Source: Pseudopedobacter sp039918235 (GTDB lineage: Bacteria; Bacteroidota; Bacteroidia; Sphingobacteriales; Sphingobacteriaceae). Taken from it: DNA of 31,411 nucleotides. The position numbers were made by a program, and so were the translations under genes. A model generated the notes under the pieces. It saw only the letters and a program-made list of their open reading frames with translations, made no database searches and was not told the origin of the DNA. Numbering within the stretch: the stretch's first letter is position 1; each line of letters opens with the position of its first letter. Positions 9,391-17,313 of the stretch are shown here, in pieces. The stretch covers positions 1 through 31,411 of the forward strand of contig JBDSHZ010000139.1 in assembly GCA_039918235.1 (NCBI GenBank), given 5' to 3'.

Positions 9391-10011
9391 TTGGATCAGA
9401 AAATAAAAATTCTTACTAAATACATTCCAGAAGAAGCAGCGCCACTGATTGCGAAATGGATTGATTTTTACCGCTGTGATTTCAAAATATCAAAAGATAG
9501 AAACTCGAAATTGGGTGATTATAGAGCTCCTTTTAAGGGAGATGGTCATAAAATTTCTGTGAATTACAACCTCAACCGTTTTGCTTTTTTGGTGACTACA
9601 GTTCATGAGTTTGCGCACTTATTAACTTTTAATGAACATAAGCATCGTGTAAAACCACACGGGCAAGAATGGAAAGACAATTTTAAAAGAATGATGCAAC
9701 CTTTTTTTGAGTTGGACATATTCCCAATGGATGTTAAAAAAGCGATTGTATCTTATCTACAAAATCCTGCAGCTTCAAGTTGTTCTGATTTAAATCTATA
9801 TAAAACATTGAGGAATTATGATGTGAAAGATCCTTCCTTAATTCCTGTAGAAAAAATCCCTACCAACAATGTTTTTATCATGAAGAATGGAAGGACATTT
9901 AGGAAACTAGAAAAAATCAGAAAACGCTACCGCTGTATTGAGCTTAAAACTGGCTTAATTTATTTATTCAGTCCTGTTGCTGAAGTGATGCTTCTTAATT
10001 CAGAAAGCTAA
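9391..10011 (+). CDS. SprT-like zinc-binding protein
   Basis: A 206-residue protein with a SprT-like metalloprotease core: the HExxH motif is in TVHEFAHLLTF near residues 73-83, followed by a downstream HKHRVKPHGQEWKDNFKRM segment whose His residues fit the third-ligand region of SprT/Spartan proteins. The C-terminal part is basic (RKLEKIRKRYRCIELKTG) and may bind nucleic acid. Bacterial SprT proteins are poorly characterised; the eukaryotic relatives cleave DNA-protein crosslinks. No in-frame ATG exists between the upstream stop (TGA at 9361) and the HExxH motif, so the TTG at 9391 is the best start. Its 3' end overlaps the convergent lipoprotein gene by 12 bases. Confidence 0.8.
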   Translation: MDQKIKILTKYIPEEAAPLIAKWIDFYRCDFKISKDRNSKLGDYRAPFKGDGHKISVNYNLNRFAFLVTTVHEFAHLLTFNEHKHRVKPHGQEWKDNFKRMMQPFFELDIFPMDVKKAIVSYLQNPAASSCSDLNLYKTLRNYDVKDPSLIPVEKIPTNNVFIMKNGRTFRKLEKIRKRYRCIELKTGLIYLFSPVAEVMLLNSES

Positions 10012-10794
10012 TGCCCCACTCTGATAAATCATATTTGAACCTTCTCTATTATATTTAATGTTCAATTTTTTACCCTTGTAAGAATAAGGACTTGCTTTTA
10101 TTTTTTGGATCAAAGAATCTGGCTTCGTTACCTGAAATATGGATTGATAAGCTGAAGAATTATTAAGCACTAATTTCATTTTTCTTGAAGAAACGGAATC
10201 TAACCTGTTAAACACTAAATTGTATTCTCCCGTCGTATGAGTTGCATCTTCAATTCTTTGGAAATCAAACTGCTGATTTTTATCAATTAAGCTTGCATCA
10301 ACCAATGTAAATGGCGTCTGGTTTAGTAAAGAATCGCTTTCTGCTTTCCTTTCATCAGCTCTTAAAAAAACATTGTTTCTATAAAAAACCCTAGTCTCCT
10401 TAAAATCATAGTTCGGTTTATCACCACCTGTTGATTGCTTTAATTTTTCAATATAAAGTACTAATTCTCCATCATTCAAATAATATTTTTTTGTTGTGGA
10501 ACCATAATTACCCGAATCTCCATATTCTTTATAAATCACAGGTAAACTGTCTTTTTCAAAAATTACGGTATAAAAAGAATAATCTCCTTTTTTATAAACC
10601 GGGCTTTCTGATTTATTATAGGTATTGATCAATTTCTCTAAACCTAAAGCATAATCCAAAATACTGCTATCTGAACTGTTAGTTGCCATTAAAGAATCCC
10701 TAAGGTGCTGATTTACTTTATTATTGCTTTGGCAGGAAATCCACCCAAGGCTGAATAACAAAATCACAGTGATATAAGCGTATAATTTCTTCAT
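10000..10794 (-). CDS. Putative lipoprotein of unknown function
   Basis: A 264-residue protein with an N-terminal hydrophobic segment and a lipobox-like WISC (Cys21) followed by QSNNK, consistent with signal peptidase II processing and lipid anchoring. The mature part is rich in Tyr, Asn, Ser and Lys, with alternating strand-like segments, and has no motif I recognise. Its ATG directly follows the stop of the E1 dehydrogenase gene (TAAATG), so it is almost certainly cotranscribed and coupled. Its last 12 bases overlap the end of the convergent SprT-like gene. The bulky Trp at -3 makes the lipobox imperfect, so a plain secreted form is possible. Confidence 0.7.
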   Translation of the reverse strand: MKKLYAYITVILLFSLGWISCQSNNKVNQHLRDSLMATNSSDSSILDYALGLEKLINTYNKSESPVYKKGDYSFYTVIFEKDSLPVIYKEYGDSGNYGSTTKKYYLNDGELVLYIEKLKQSTGGDKPNYDFKETRVFYRNNVFLRADERKAESDSLLNQTPFTLVDASLIDKNQQFDFQRIEDATHTTGEYNLVFNRLDSVSSRKMKLVLNNSSAYQSIFQVTKPDSLIQKIKASPYSYKGKKLNIKYNREGSNMIYQSGALAF

Positions 10795-12771
10795 TTAAAA
10801 GTTTAATATTTTCTGTACAGATTCATGCAATCTACTATTTGCTAAAAATTGATTTTCTAAAGACTTGTTCATTGGAATTGCAGTATCTAAACTCGCACAA
10901 CGCAAAACCGGTGCATCCAAATATTTAAAACAGTTTTCGGTGATGGTTGAAGCAATTTCTGCTCCAAAGCCTCCGCTCAAGGTATCTTCATGCAAAACAA
11001 GTGCCCTGCCAGTCTTTTTTATTGATTTAAATACAGTTTCATGGTCCCAAGGTTGCAGTGAACGTAAATCTATGATATCAAAACTTAAATTAAGGTGATC
11101 ATTTTTATAAGCAATTGCCCAGTGTACACCCAGTCCATAAGTAATTAAACTAAATTGGTTGCCTTCTGAATGCAGCTTAGCTTTACCAATTGGGATATTG
11201 AAATAACCCACCGGAATAGGGCCCGAACTTTTTCTGTACAAATATTTATGCTCGAAAAACATCACAGGATTTGGGTCTTCAATTGCAGCAATTAGCAGTC
11301 CGTAAACATCTTCTGGAAAGGCGGGATAAACTACTTTTAAGCCTGGCGTTTTGGTAAACCAAGCTTCATTACTTTGCGAATGAAATGGACCAGCACCAGT
11401 TCCAGCTCCTGTAGGCATTCTTATTACAACATCCGCTTTTTCTCCCCAGCGGTAATGCGTTTTAGCCAAGTTATTTACAATCTGATTAAAGCCACAACTT
11501 GCAAAATCAGCAAATTGCATTTCCATAATGGCTTTGTAACCATTGATGGATAATCCTAATGCGGCACCCACAATAGCCGATTCGCAGATAGGTGTATTTC
11601 TAACCCTATCTTTTCCAAATTTTTCTACAAAACCTTGGGTTATTTTAAAAGCGCCTCCGTACTCCGCAATATCCTGACCCATAATCAAGAGATTTTGATA
11701 CTTCTCCATCATCAGGTTCATCGCCATACTAATGGCATCAATGTATCTTCCTTCTACAACTTCAGTGGGCTTTGTGATTTCTTCTGGATGATAAGGAGCA
11801 TACATGTCTTTGAGCTCTGTCTCCATATCCACTTCGGGTTCAGGTTCTGAAAAAGCTTTTTCTATTTCTGTATTGATGTAGTCTTTAAATTCCTGTTTAA
11901 TTTGAGCGATCAGGTTTTCATTTAATATTCCCTTTTCTACGAGATGCGCTTCATAATTTTTAATGGGATCTTTTTGCTCCCATTCTTCAAAAAGTTGTTG
12001 CGGAACGTACTTTATACCAGAAGCTTCTTCATGACCTCTCATTCTAAAAGTCATGCATTCTATTAAAACTGGTCTGGGTTTTTCCCTTAATTCTTCTGCT
12101 AAAGCACTAATGGTATTGTAAACTTCTAAAACATTATTGCCGTCAATTCTTAATCCTTCCATTCCATAACCTTTGGCTTTGCTTACCAATTGCTCACATC
12201 GATACTGTTCATTTGTTGGTGTGGAAAGTCCGTAGCCATTATTTTCAATGATAAATATGACCGGTAAATCCCATACAGCCGCAACGTTTAAAGCTTCATG
12301 GAAATCTCCTTCGCTTGTAGCGCCTTCTCCAGTAAAAACCAAGGTTACTTTTTTCTTTTTAGATAAAATATCAGCCAAAGCAATTCCGTCAGCTATTGCA
12401 AGCTGTGGGCCGAGGTGAGAGATCATTCCAATAATTTTATAGTCCTGTGTTCCAAAATGAAAAGAACGATCTCTCCCTTTTGTGAAACCTGTAGCTTTCC
12501 CCTGCCACTGTGCCATTAACTTCCATAAAGGAATTTTACGACTGGTAAATACTCCCAAATTACGATGCATTGGCAATATATATTCGTCAGCTGCTAAAGC
12601 CAAAGTGCAACCAACAGCAATTGCCTCCTGCCCAATACCAGAGAACCATTTCCCAATTTTCTCCTGCCTCAAAAGCTTCAGCATTTTTTCTTCAATCATC
12701 CGCGGAAGCAAAAGATTTCTGTAAATGTTTAGCAGCAGTGAGTCAGGAATTGAAGAGGAATTAAAATTCAT
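10795..12771 (-). CDS. Fused E1 alpha/beta of a branched-chain 2-oxoacid (or pyruvate-type) dehydrogenase
   Basis: A 658-residue thiamine-diphosphate enzyme in which E1 alpha (about 1-330) and E1 beta (about 335-658) are fused, a common Bacteroidota form. The TPP/Mg motif runs from GEGATSEGDFHEALN (148-162) to NNGYGLST (177-184). The beta part has GQDIAEYGGAFKITQGF, GAALGLSINGYKAIMEMQFADF and HEDTLSGGFGAEIA. The enzyme decarboxylates a 2-oxo acid and passes the acyl group to the lipoyl E2 of the complex. 2-Oxoisovalerate is the usual assignment for this fusion, giving branched-chain acyl-CoA primers for iso-fatty acids, but pyruvate cannot be excluded. E2 and E3 are not in the window. A lipoprotein gene abuts its stop. 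Confidence 0.92.
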   Translation of the reverse strand: MNFNSSSIPDSLLLNIYRNLLLPRMIEEKMLKLLRQEKIGKWFSGIGQEAIAVGCTLALAADEYILPMHRNLGVFTSRKIPLWKLMAQWQGKATGFTKGRDRSFHFGTQDYKIIGMISHLGPQLAIADGIALADILSKKKKVTLVFTGEGATSEGDFHEALNVAAVWDLPVIFIIENNGYGLSTPTNEQYRCEQLVSKAKGYGMEGLRIDGNNVLEVYNTISALAEELREKPRPVLIECMTFRMRGHEEASGIKYVPQQLFEEWEQKDPIKNYEAHLVEKGILNENLIAQIKQEFKDYINTEIEKAFSEPEPEVDMETELKDMYAPYHPEEITKPTEVVEGRYIDAISMAMNLMMEKYQNLLIMGQDIAEYGGAFKITQGFVEKFGKDRVRNTPICESAIVGAALGLSINGYKAIMEMQFADFASCGFNQIVNNLAKTHYRWGEKADVVIRMPTGAGTGAGPFHSQSNEAWFTKTPGLKVVYPAFPEDVYGLLIAAIEDPNPVMFFEHKYLYRKSSGPIPVGYFNIPIGKAKLHSEGNQFSLITYGLGVHWAIAYKNDHLNLSFDIIDLRSLQPWDHETVFKSIKKTGRALVLHEDTLSGGFGAEIASTITENCFKYLDAPVLRCASLDTAIPMNKSLENQFLANSRLHESVQKILNF

Positions 12772-12869
12772 AAAACTAATCTAAGGCTTTTTTCATATCG
12801 AATTACAAGAAATTTAAAGCTTTTATAAGGAAGATTTGATTTGCTATTTATACTCTTCAAAGATGAAAA

Positions 12870-13211
12870 TCAACTGTTTAAATCCAATTCTGTATTTGGA
12901 TCCCAGTAGTGTTCTTTAAAATTGATGATCTTATCGTCTTTAACTATTATTCCTTCTGCTGCTAACAAATCCTGCATTTTAGTTGGGGAATCAAAATGAA
13001 ATTTACCTGTAAGTAAGCCATTTCTATTCACTACGCGGTGTGCTGGAATTGATGGATTTGCATTTACTGCTCCATTCATTGCGTAACCTACCATTCTGGA
13101 TGAGCTCTTAGTACCCAGGTAACTGGCAATTGCGCCATAAGAAGTCACTCTGCCTTTTGGTATTAAAGCTGCAACTTGATAAACCTGTTCGTAAAAGGAA
13201 TTTCTATCCAT
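12870..13211 (-). CDS. Alkyltransferase-like protein (ATL), MGMT fold without the acceptor cysteine
   Basis: A 113-residue protein covering only the DNA-binding domain of O6-alkylguanine-DNA alkyltransferases. It has the wing-helix segment (GRVTSYGAIASYLG, 20-33), the SSRMVGYAMN helix with Arg39, and the active-site loop. In active MGMT the loop reads PCHRV; here it is PAHRV, with Ala57 in place of the acceptor Cys (codon GCA at 13041-13043). It therefore cannot repair by alkyl transfer. ATL proteins bind O6-alkylguanine, flip it out and hand the lesion to nucleotide excision repair. The start overlaps the trmB stop by 8 bases, so the two share a transcript, with trmB first. Confidence 0.88.
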   Translation of the reverse strand: MDRNSFYEQVYQVAALIPKGRVTSYGAIASYLGTKSSSRMVGYAMNGAVNANPSIPAHRVVNRNGLLTGKFHFDSPTKMQDLLAAEGIIVKDDKIINFKEHYWDPNTELDLNS

Positions 13212-13857
13212 TAAACTTGAATTTCACATAATTAATATTCTTTCCCTTTTGCAGATATATCCTTTCATAATGGGTTTTTATAGAAAGAATTTCATCGTTA
13301 GGATAATCTTGATAAACATCTGTGGTTTTTTGGAGGATTGGCAAATTTAGTTCGCTGATTTTTTCTAGCGTGTATTCATAGAAACCATCATTATCAGTTT
13401 TCAAGTGCATCATGCCCTCTGGTTTTAATACTGTTTTATATTTCTCAAGAAAAGTAGGATTGCTTAATCTCTTTCTTTCTAAAGGACTTTGTGCCTGAGG
13501 ATCAGGAAAGGTAATCCATATCTCATCAATTTCACCAGCTTCAAAATAATCCATAATCTGTTGAATTTGGATCCTTAAAAAACCAACATTGTTTATCCCT
13601 TCATCCAAAGCCATTTTAGCCCCTACCCATAATCTATTTCCCTTATAATCTATTCCAATAAAATTTTTATCAGGATATTTTTTTCCAAGGTTAAAGCTGT
13701 ATTCTCCTTTTCCACAGGCAAGTTCCAATATAATTGGATTACTATTTTTAAAAAATTCCTTCGCCCAAACACCTCTGAAAGGTTTTCCTTCCTCTAATTC
13801 TTTAACGTTCTTAAAGTTGCCGATCTCTTTAAACCGTTGTAATTTCCTTTTTGCCAA
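13204..13857 (-). CDS. trmB: tRNA (guanine-N7-)-methyltransferase TrmB
   Basis: A 217-residue class I SAM methyltransferase that forms m7G46 in the tRNA variable loop. The SAM motif is LELACGKGEYSFNLG (near 44-58), followed by the acidic FIGIDYKGNRLW strand. The family signature is WITFPDPQAQSPLERKRL with the catalytic-loop Asp, then HLKTDNDGFYEYTL. The start codon is TTG at 13857; reading upstream in frame gives only AAA/AAG/GTA/TTT/ATT codons with no ATG. A TATTTTTG -7-like element lies at 13879-13872 on the minus strand, about 15 bases before the TTG, which would make a very short leader. The ATL gene follows with an 8-base overlap. Confidence 0.95.
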   Translation of the reverse strand: MAKRKLQRFKEIGNFKNVKELEEGKPFRGVWAKEFFKNSNPIILELACGKGEYSFNLGKKYPDKNFIGIDYKGNRLWVGAKMALDEGINNVGFLRIQIQQIMDYFEAGEIDEIWITFPDPQAQSPLERKRLSNPTFLEKYKTVLKPEGMMHLKTDNDGFYEYTLEKISELNLPILQKTTDVYQDYPNDEILSIKTHYERIYLQKGKNINYVKFKFNG

Positions 13858-13918
13858 TTTCTTTTTTTTTACAAAAATAAGATTTCATCTTTATTATGTG
13901 GATATTTCCTACATGCAG

Positions 13919-13949
13919 TTTCTTATGTTGCATCATAGTTTTATCTTTG
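13919..13949 (+). promoter_or_regulatory. Bacteroidota-type promoter for GDP-L-fucose synthase
   Basis: A -7 element TATCTTTG at 13942-13949 exactly matches TAnnTTTG. TTTC at 13919-13922 sits 19 bases upstream as a -33 element (consensus TTTG). Transcription would start near 13955, downstream of the in-frame ATGs, which supports the TTG at 13970 as the translation start. On the other strand a TATTTTTG (13879-13872) could serve trmB, making this a divergent promoter region. Confidence 0.55.
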
Positions 13950-13969
13950 ACCATATAATATCAATTGAT

Positions 13970-14899
13970 TTGGAAAAAACTGCTAAAATTTATGTTGCCG
14001 GTCATAACGGAATGGTTGGATCTGCGATAGTTAGAAAACTGGAGAAAGAAGGATATCAAAATATTTTAAAGAGGAGTTCAAAAGAATTAGATTTAAGAGA
14101 TCAATTGGCTGTTGCCGAATTTTTTAAAACCGAAAAACCGGATTATGTTTTCTTAGCTGCTGCAAAAGTGGGTGGAATAATTGCAAATAACACTTATAGG
14201 GCAGAATTTCTAATTGATAATTTACAGATACAGAATAACATTATTCATAACTCTTACTTAAATAAGGTTAAAAAACTGATGTTTTTGGGCTCTAGCTGTA
14301 TCTATCCAAAAATGGCTCCTCAACCGCTTAAAGAAGAATATTTATTGACTGGTTTGTTAGAAGAAACTAATGAACCTTACGCTATAGCCAAAATTACAGG
14401 CATTAAAATGTGTGATGCTTATAGGGCGCAATACGGTTGCAATTACATATCGGTTATGCCTACTAATCTTTATGGCTATAATGACAACTATCATCCTCAA
14501 AACTCTCATGTATTGCCTGCACTTATCCGCAAGTTTCATGAAGCAAAAGTGAATGGACATAAAACGGTAACTGTTTGGGGAAGCGGAAGCCCGATGAGAG
14601 AATTTTTATTTGCCGATGATTTGGCAGATGCCTGTTTTTATTTGATGCAGAATTACAATGAACCAAATTTGATAAATGTTGGTACAGGAGAAGATTTGAC
14701 CATTAAAAACTTGGCATTACTGATTAAAGAAATTATTGGTTTTGAAGGTGAATTAGTTTTTGATAGCAGTAAACCTGATGGAACTCCGCGTAAGCTGATG
14801 GATGTAAGCAAGCTTCATGGTAAAGGATGGAAGCATAAAGTGAATTTAAGAGAAGGTGTAGTACTGGCTTACCAAGATTTCTTATCAAAACATATATAA
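13970..14899 (+). CDS. fcl: GDP-L-fucose synthase
   Basis: A 309-residue extended short-chain dehydrogenase/reductase that epimerises and reduces GDP-4-keto-6-deoxy-mannose to GDP-L-fucose with NADPH, for surface polysaccharide. Visible motifs are the dinucleotide-binding VAGHNGMVGSAIVRKL (usually GHRGMVG), FLAAAKVGGI, the catalytic Ser in GSSCIYPK, and YxxxK as YAIAK, followed by NLYGYNDNYHPQNSHVLPALIRKF. The open frame extends upstream to 13817, but that part is hydrophobic, lies before the probable promoter and matches nothing in the family. TTG at 13970, reading (M)EKTAKIYVAGH, gives the canonical N terminus and length. The gmd gene for the previous step is not in the window. A strong terminator follows. 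Confidence 0.93.
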   Translation: MEKTAKIYVAGHNGMVGSAIVRKLEKEGYQNILKRSSKELDLRDQLAVAEFFKTEKPDYVFLAAAKVGGIIANNTYRAEFLIDNLQIQNNIIHNSYLNKVKKLMFLGSSCIYPKMAPQPLKEEYLLTGLLEETNEPYAIAKITGIKMCDAYRAQYGCNYISVMPTNLYGYNDNYHPQNSHVLPALIRKFHEAKVNGHKTVTVWGSGSPMREFLFADDLADACFYLMQNYNEPNLINVGTGEDLTIKNLALLIKEIIGFEGELVFDSSKPDGTPRKLMDVSKLHGKGWKHKVNLREGVVLAYQDFLSKHI

Positions 14900-14902
14900 A
14901 GA

Positions 14903-14933
14903 AAAAGGTCAGATTTTTAAAATCTGACCTTTT
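14903..14933. terminator. Bidirectional intrinsic terminator
   Basis: Perfect 15-bp inverted repeat (arms 14903-14917 and 14919-14933, core GGTCAGATTTT/AAAATCTGACC) bordered by an A-run on the left and a T-run on the right. It lies between the convergent ends of the GDP-L-fucose synthase gene (14899) and the 162-residue gene (14937, minus), so it can stop transcription from both sides. Confidence 0.9.
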
Positions 14934-14936
14934 ATT

Positions 14937-15425
14937 TTAATGAACTGGTCCACCGGAATAGGTTTCACTGTCTTCTGGAATTCCATAGTCAACCTCTAAT
15001 TTTCTTTTTTTTGTTTTCTTACTGGAAATACCGTCAACCCATCCTGTAATATTATCAATCCAACCTGCCAGTTTATTTTTATTAAAACTTTTGGCGTTGA
15101 TGGTATTCTGAGAAATAAGGGTCACTAAGGATTTCAAAATAAAGCCTCTGCCTCTTAAAATTGTTCTGTTAAGAAGAAAAGGTAATGATACCCTAGCTAA
15201 ATTTGTAGCCCAATCTGCATTTGAAGGTGTAGCATTATTTTTATCTCTGCCTCTTAATCCAACTGTAGTTAATAATCCCTTCACAAAGTTAATGGGACTA
15301 CTAATCATATCTTGGGTTTTAATCCATTTCTGATTAAAGAATATTTCCTGCTCTGCTTTTTCAATTTTAAGCTGAGCGATTCTTAATTGGAGTTGATCTA
15401 AATTGTGAACTTTTATCTTAGTCAT
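14937..15425 (-). CDS. Conserved hypothetical protein next to a holin-like protein
   Basis: A 162-residue protein of unknown function. The N-terminal 40 residues form an amphipathic, probably coiled-coil helix (LDQLQLRIAQLKIEKAEQEI). A Gly/Arg-containing middle (VGLRGRDKN) is followed by a moderately hydrophobic segment near 78-105, and the tail is Lys-rich then acidic (SSKKTKKRKLEVDYGIPEDSE). Its ATG overlaps the TAA of the upstream holin-like gene (TAATG), so the two are coupled. With YtxH and the holin-like protein it forms an envelope/stress-type set common in Bacteroidota. No enzymatic motif is visible. Confidence 0.72.
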   Translation of the reverse strand: MTKIKVHNLDQLQLRIAQLKIEKAEQEIFFNQKWIKTQDMISSPINFVKGLLTTVGLRGRDKNNATPSNADWATNLARVSLPFLLNRTILRGRGFILKSLVTLISQNTINAKSFNKNKLAGWIDNITGWVDGISSKKTKKRKLEVDYGIPEDSETYSGGPVH

Positions 15426-15781
15426 TATTGCTCCTCGTTTTTAAAAATCTTTTTAATCATTCCATTGATAATGTACTTTTCTAAATGCTTATCTTTTATA
15501 AAGAATATAATCAAAGCAATAAGTAGGTAAAAACCCCCAACTATGAAAAATCCAGCGAAAGTATTTCCAATTAATTCAGAAATGTAAAAGCCTAAACCGA
15601 AACTTAGAAATATAAATGCCAGTGTTAAGAATAGTAGCACTAAACCGTCTGTAATTAAATTGGCAAACAACAAAACACCTTTTTCAATTAAGGTTAATCT
15701 CCCTAATTGCATTCTGGTATTTAAATAAATTTTGAGCCTGCTTATAATTTCATTCAGACCTTTTTCATTAGCTTCTTCCAT
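15425..15781 (-). CDS. Small membrane protein, phage-holin superfamily-like
   Basis: A 118-residue protein with two strong transmembrane helices: about 45-72 (KGVLLFANLITDGLVLLFLT onwards) and about 78-105 (AGFFIVGGFYLLIALIIFFI). They are separated by a short loop containing GFYISELIGN. An amphipathic N-terminal helix with IISRLKIYLNTRMQLGRLTL precedes them. This layout fits the 'putative holin superfamily/Actinobacteriophage holin' domain (PF07332-like) found in many chromosomal envelope-stress operons, so lysis activity is not implied. It sits 13 bases after the YtxH gene and overlaps the next gene's start. Confidence 0.72.
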   Translation of the reverse strand: MEEANEKGLNEIISRLKIYLNTRMQLGRLTLIEKGVLLFANLITDGLVLLFLTLAFIFLSFGLGFYISELIGNTFAGFFIVGGFYLLIALIIFFIKDKHLEKYIINGMIKKIFKNEEQ

Positions 15782-15794
15782 TAATCAATTTTAT

Positions 15795-16061
15795 TTAAGC
15801 ATTATCAGTTTCTTCAACATAATCTTCATCAGCCTGTTTGATCTTGGTTTTCAGGTTGCTCACTACTTTATCTTTAAATTCAGTAAGATTATCTATTTCC
15901 TCTGCTGCTTTTTCTTTAATGCTATCTCCTAAATTTTTTAAAGATTCTGATAATTTATCTCTGGTTTCTGAACCTTTTTCAGGTGCAAATAATAATCCTA
16001 CTACAGCTCCAGCTGCCAAACCAGCAACTAATGCAACTAATGATTTTGAGTTATCTTTCAT
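15795..16061 (-). CDS. YtxH-domain protein
   Basis: An 88-residue protein with the YtxH signature: a Gly/Ala-rich N-terminal membrane helix (LVALVAGLAAGAVVGLLFAPEKGSETR, about 8-34) and then a charged amphipathic helical tail (KLSESLKNLGDSIKEKAAEEIDNL). The LLFAPEKG motif after the helix is diagnostic. The family is associated with general-stress genes in Firmicutes and Bacteroidota, and its molecular role is unknown. It is first in a three-gene set with the holin-like and 162-residue proteins. A 93-base gap separates it from the upstream AI-2E gene. Confidence 0.85.
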   Translation of the reverse strand: MKDNSKSLVALVAGLAAGAVVGLLFAPEKGSETRDKLSESLKNLGDSIKEKAAEEIDNLTEFKDKVVSNLKTKIKQADEDYVEETDNA

Positions 16062-16154
16062 GTTTAATGTTTTTTAATTTATTATTTGAGAATTTATTGA
16101 GTTCACTATACTAAAGAAAATACAATGCCAAAATATCTCTTAAATTCAAAATAG

Positions 16155-17189
16155 TCACTCAGAATTAACTATTCTGTTTTCTAATCTTTCTTGAGCAGTC
16201 TTATCTATTTCATAAACGTTTAAAAGGTGAATAAACCAAGAAAGTAAAAGAGGACCAAAAACTAACCCAGCAAAGCCAAATAGTGGCAAACCAATGATTA
16301 CTCCAATCACTGTAATTATTGGATGCGTATCTGCCAAACGCTTATTGATCATAAACCTAATTACATTATCAATATTTATAATAACGATTAAAGTAAATAG
16401 AAGCATAAAAACACCTTGCCAATGCTGTCCGTTAATCAACAGAATAATGGCCGTTGGAATGGTGACTATTGGTGCCCCAATAACCGGCATAAAAGATAGA
16501 AACATACTAATAACACCCCAAAAAATAGCATCACTTAATCCTGTTATAAAAAAACACATGGTCACTAATAATCCTTGTACCAGCGCAATAAGCCCTTGCC
16601 CAAGAATATTTGAATAGGTTGTATTCTTTAACTCAACAGCGAATTGAATAGCATGGTGCTCTCTTAATGGCGCATATTTCAGCAGGTTTTTTTCAAATTC
16701 CTCATACTGTACAAACATAAAGTATAGAATAAAATACATTACCGTCACGGTAAGAAATATCCCTAAAGCGCCGCCTACAACAGTTGGAAATAAGTCTTGA
16801 ACAAAATCACTGAATTTAGCCACATACTTATCAATTAAATTAGGTTGGTTGAGCTTAAGCCCTACAAAATCATCCAGTCTAGAAATCATTGCTTTTACCA
16901 TAAATTGATCCTTCTTCAAGTTTGTCAACCTATTCACAACCATATAACTGAGTGTAAAAAAAGGAATGATAATGATGATAAATGAGGAAACAATAATGCT
17001 TATTGCTGAAAATACCGACCCAATTTTCTTTTTTAAATAAATATACAGCGGTCTAAAAATAGTGTACAGAATAATAGACCCTAGAAAAGCAGTGAATAAT
17101 TCTCTAATACTGTAAAGAATTACAATTGCCAGTATAATGAGGATTACAAGTACCAATACATTTCTTTGCTTGTAGGAAAATACTGACAT
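16155..17189 (-). CDS. AI-2E family (PerM-like) membrane transporter, second copy
   Basis: A 344-residue membrane protein of the same family as the one at 191-1300. It has paired helices at about 10-30 and 33-90, a polar region at about 95-135, a helix near 140-162, and a C-terminal membrane block with FWGVISMFLSFMPVIGAPIVTIPTAIILL, a DNVIRFMINKRLADTHPIITVIGVIIGLPLFGFAGLVFGPLLLS stretch and a short tail. The NxxxR...HP segment and FGPLLLS near the end are family-typical. The two copies are diverged in their N-terminal halves, so they are not a recent duplication. It may be cotranscribed with the downstream YtxH set. The substrate is unknown. Confidence 0.85.
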   Translation of the reverse strand: MSVFSYKQRNVLVLVILIILAIVILYSIRELFTAFLGSIILYTIFRPLYIYLKKKIGSVFSAISIIVSSFIIIIIPFFTLSYMVVNRLTNLKKDQFMVKAMISRLDDFVGLKLNQPNLIDKYVAKFSDFVQDLFPTVVGGALGIFLTVTVMYFILYFMFVQYEEFEKNLLKYAPLREHHAIQFAVELKNTTYSNILGQGLIALVQGLLVTMCFFITGLSDAIFWGVISMFLSFMPVIGAPIVTIPTAIILLINGQHWQGVFMLLFTLIVIINIDNVIRFMINKRLADTHPIITVIGVIIGLPLFGFAGLVFGPLLLSWFIHLLNVYEIDKTAQERLENRIVNSE

Positions 17190-17219
17190 AAATTAAAAAT
17201 TAATTTTCAAATTAAAATT

Positions 17220-17262
17220 AAACAAAAAAAGCTCCGAATTACCTTCGAAGCTTTTTTTGTTT
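17220..17262 (-). terminator. Intrinsic terminator of the signalling operon
   Basis: 19-base arms at 17220-17238 and 17244-17262 around a 5-base loop, with A7 and T7 runs flanking the GCTTCGAA-type stem core. The single non-Watson-Crick position would be a G-U pair in the minus-strand transcript but a C-A mismatch in the plus-strand transcript. This fits a minus-strand terminator for the genes ending at 17314. Confidence 0.85.
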
Positions 17263-17313
17263 AATTTTTTATTTATTGAACTTATTTTTTAACCAAAAAC
17301 ATTATTAATTACT

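Noticed and set aside
13817..13969. N-terminal extension of GDP-L-fucose synthase from ATG 13817
   Set aside because: The extension is hydrophobic and unlike the family, overlaps the trmB start and contains the likely promoter; TTG 13970 gives the canonical N terminus.
15425..15781. Prophage lysis gene (holin)
   Set aside because: Holin-like topology only; no other phage genes nearby, and this family commonly sits in chromosomal envelope operons with YtxH.
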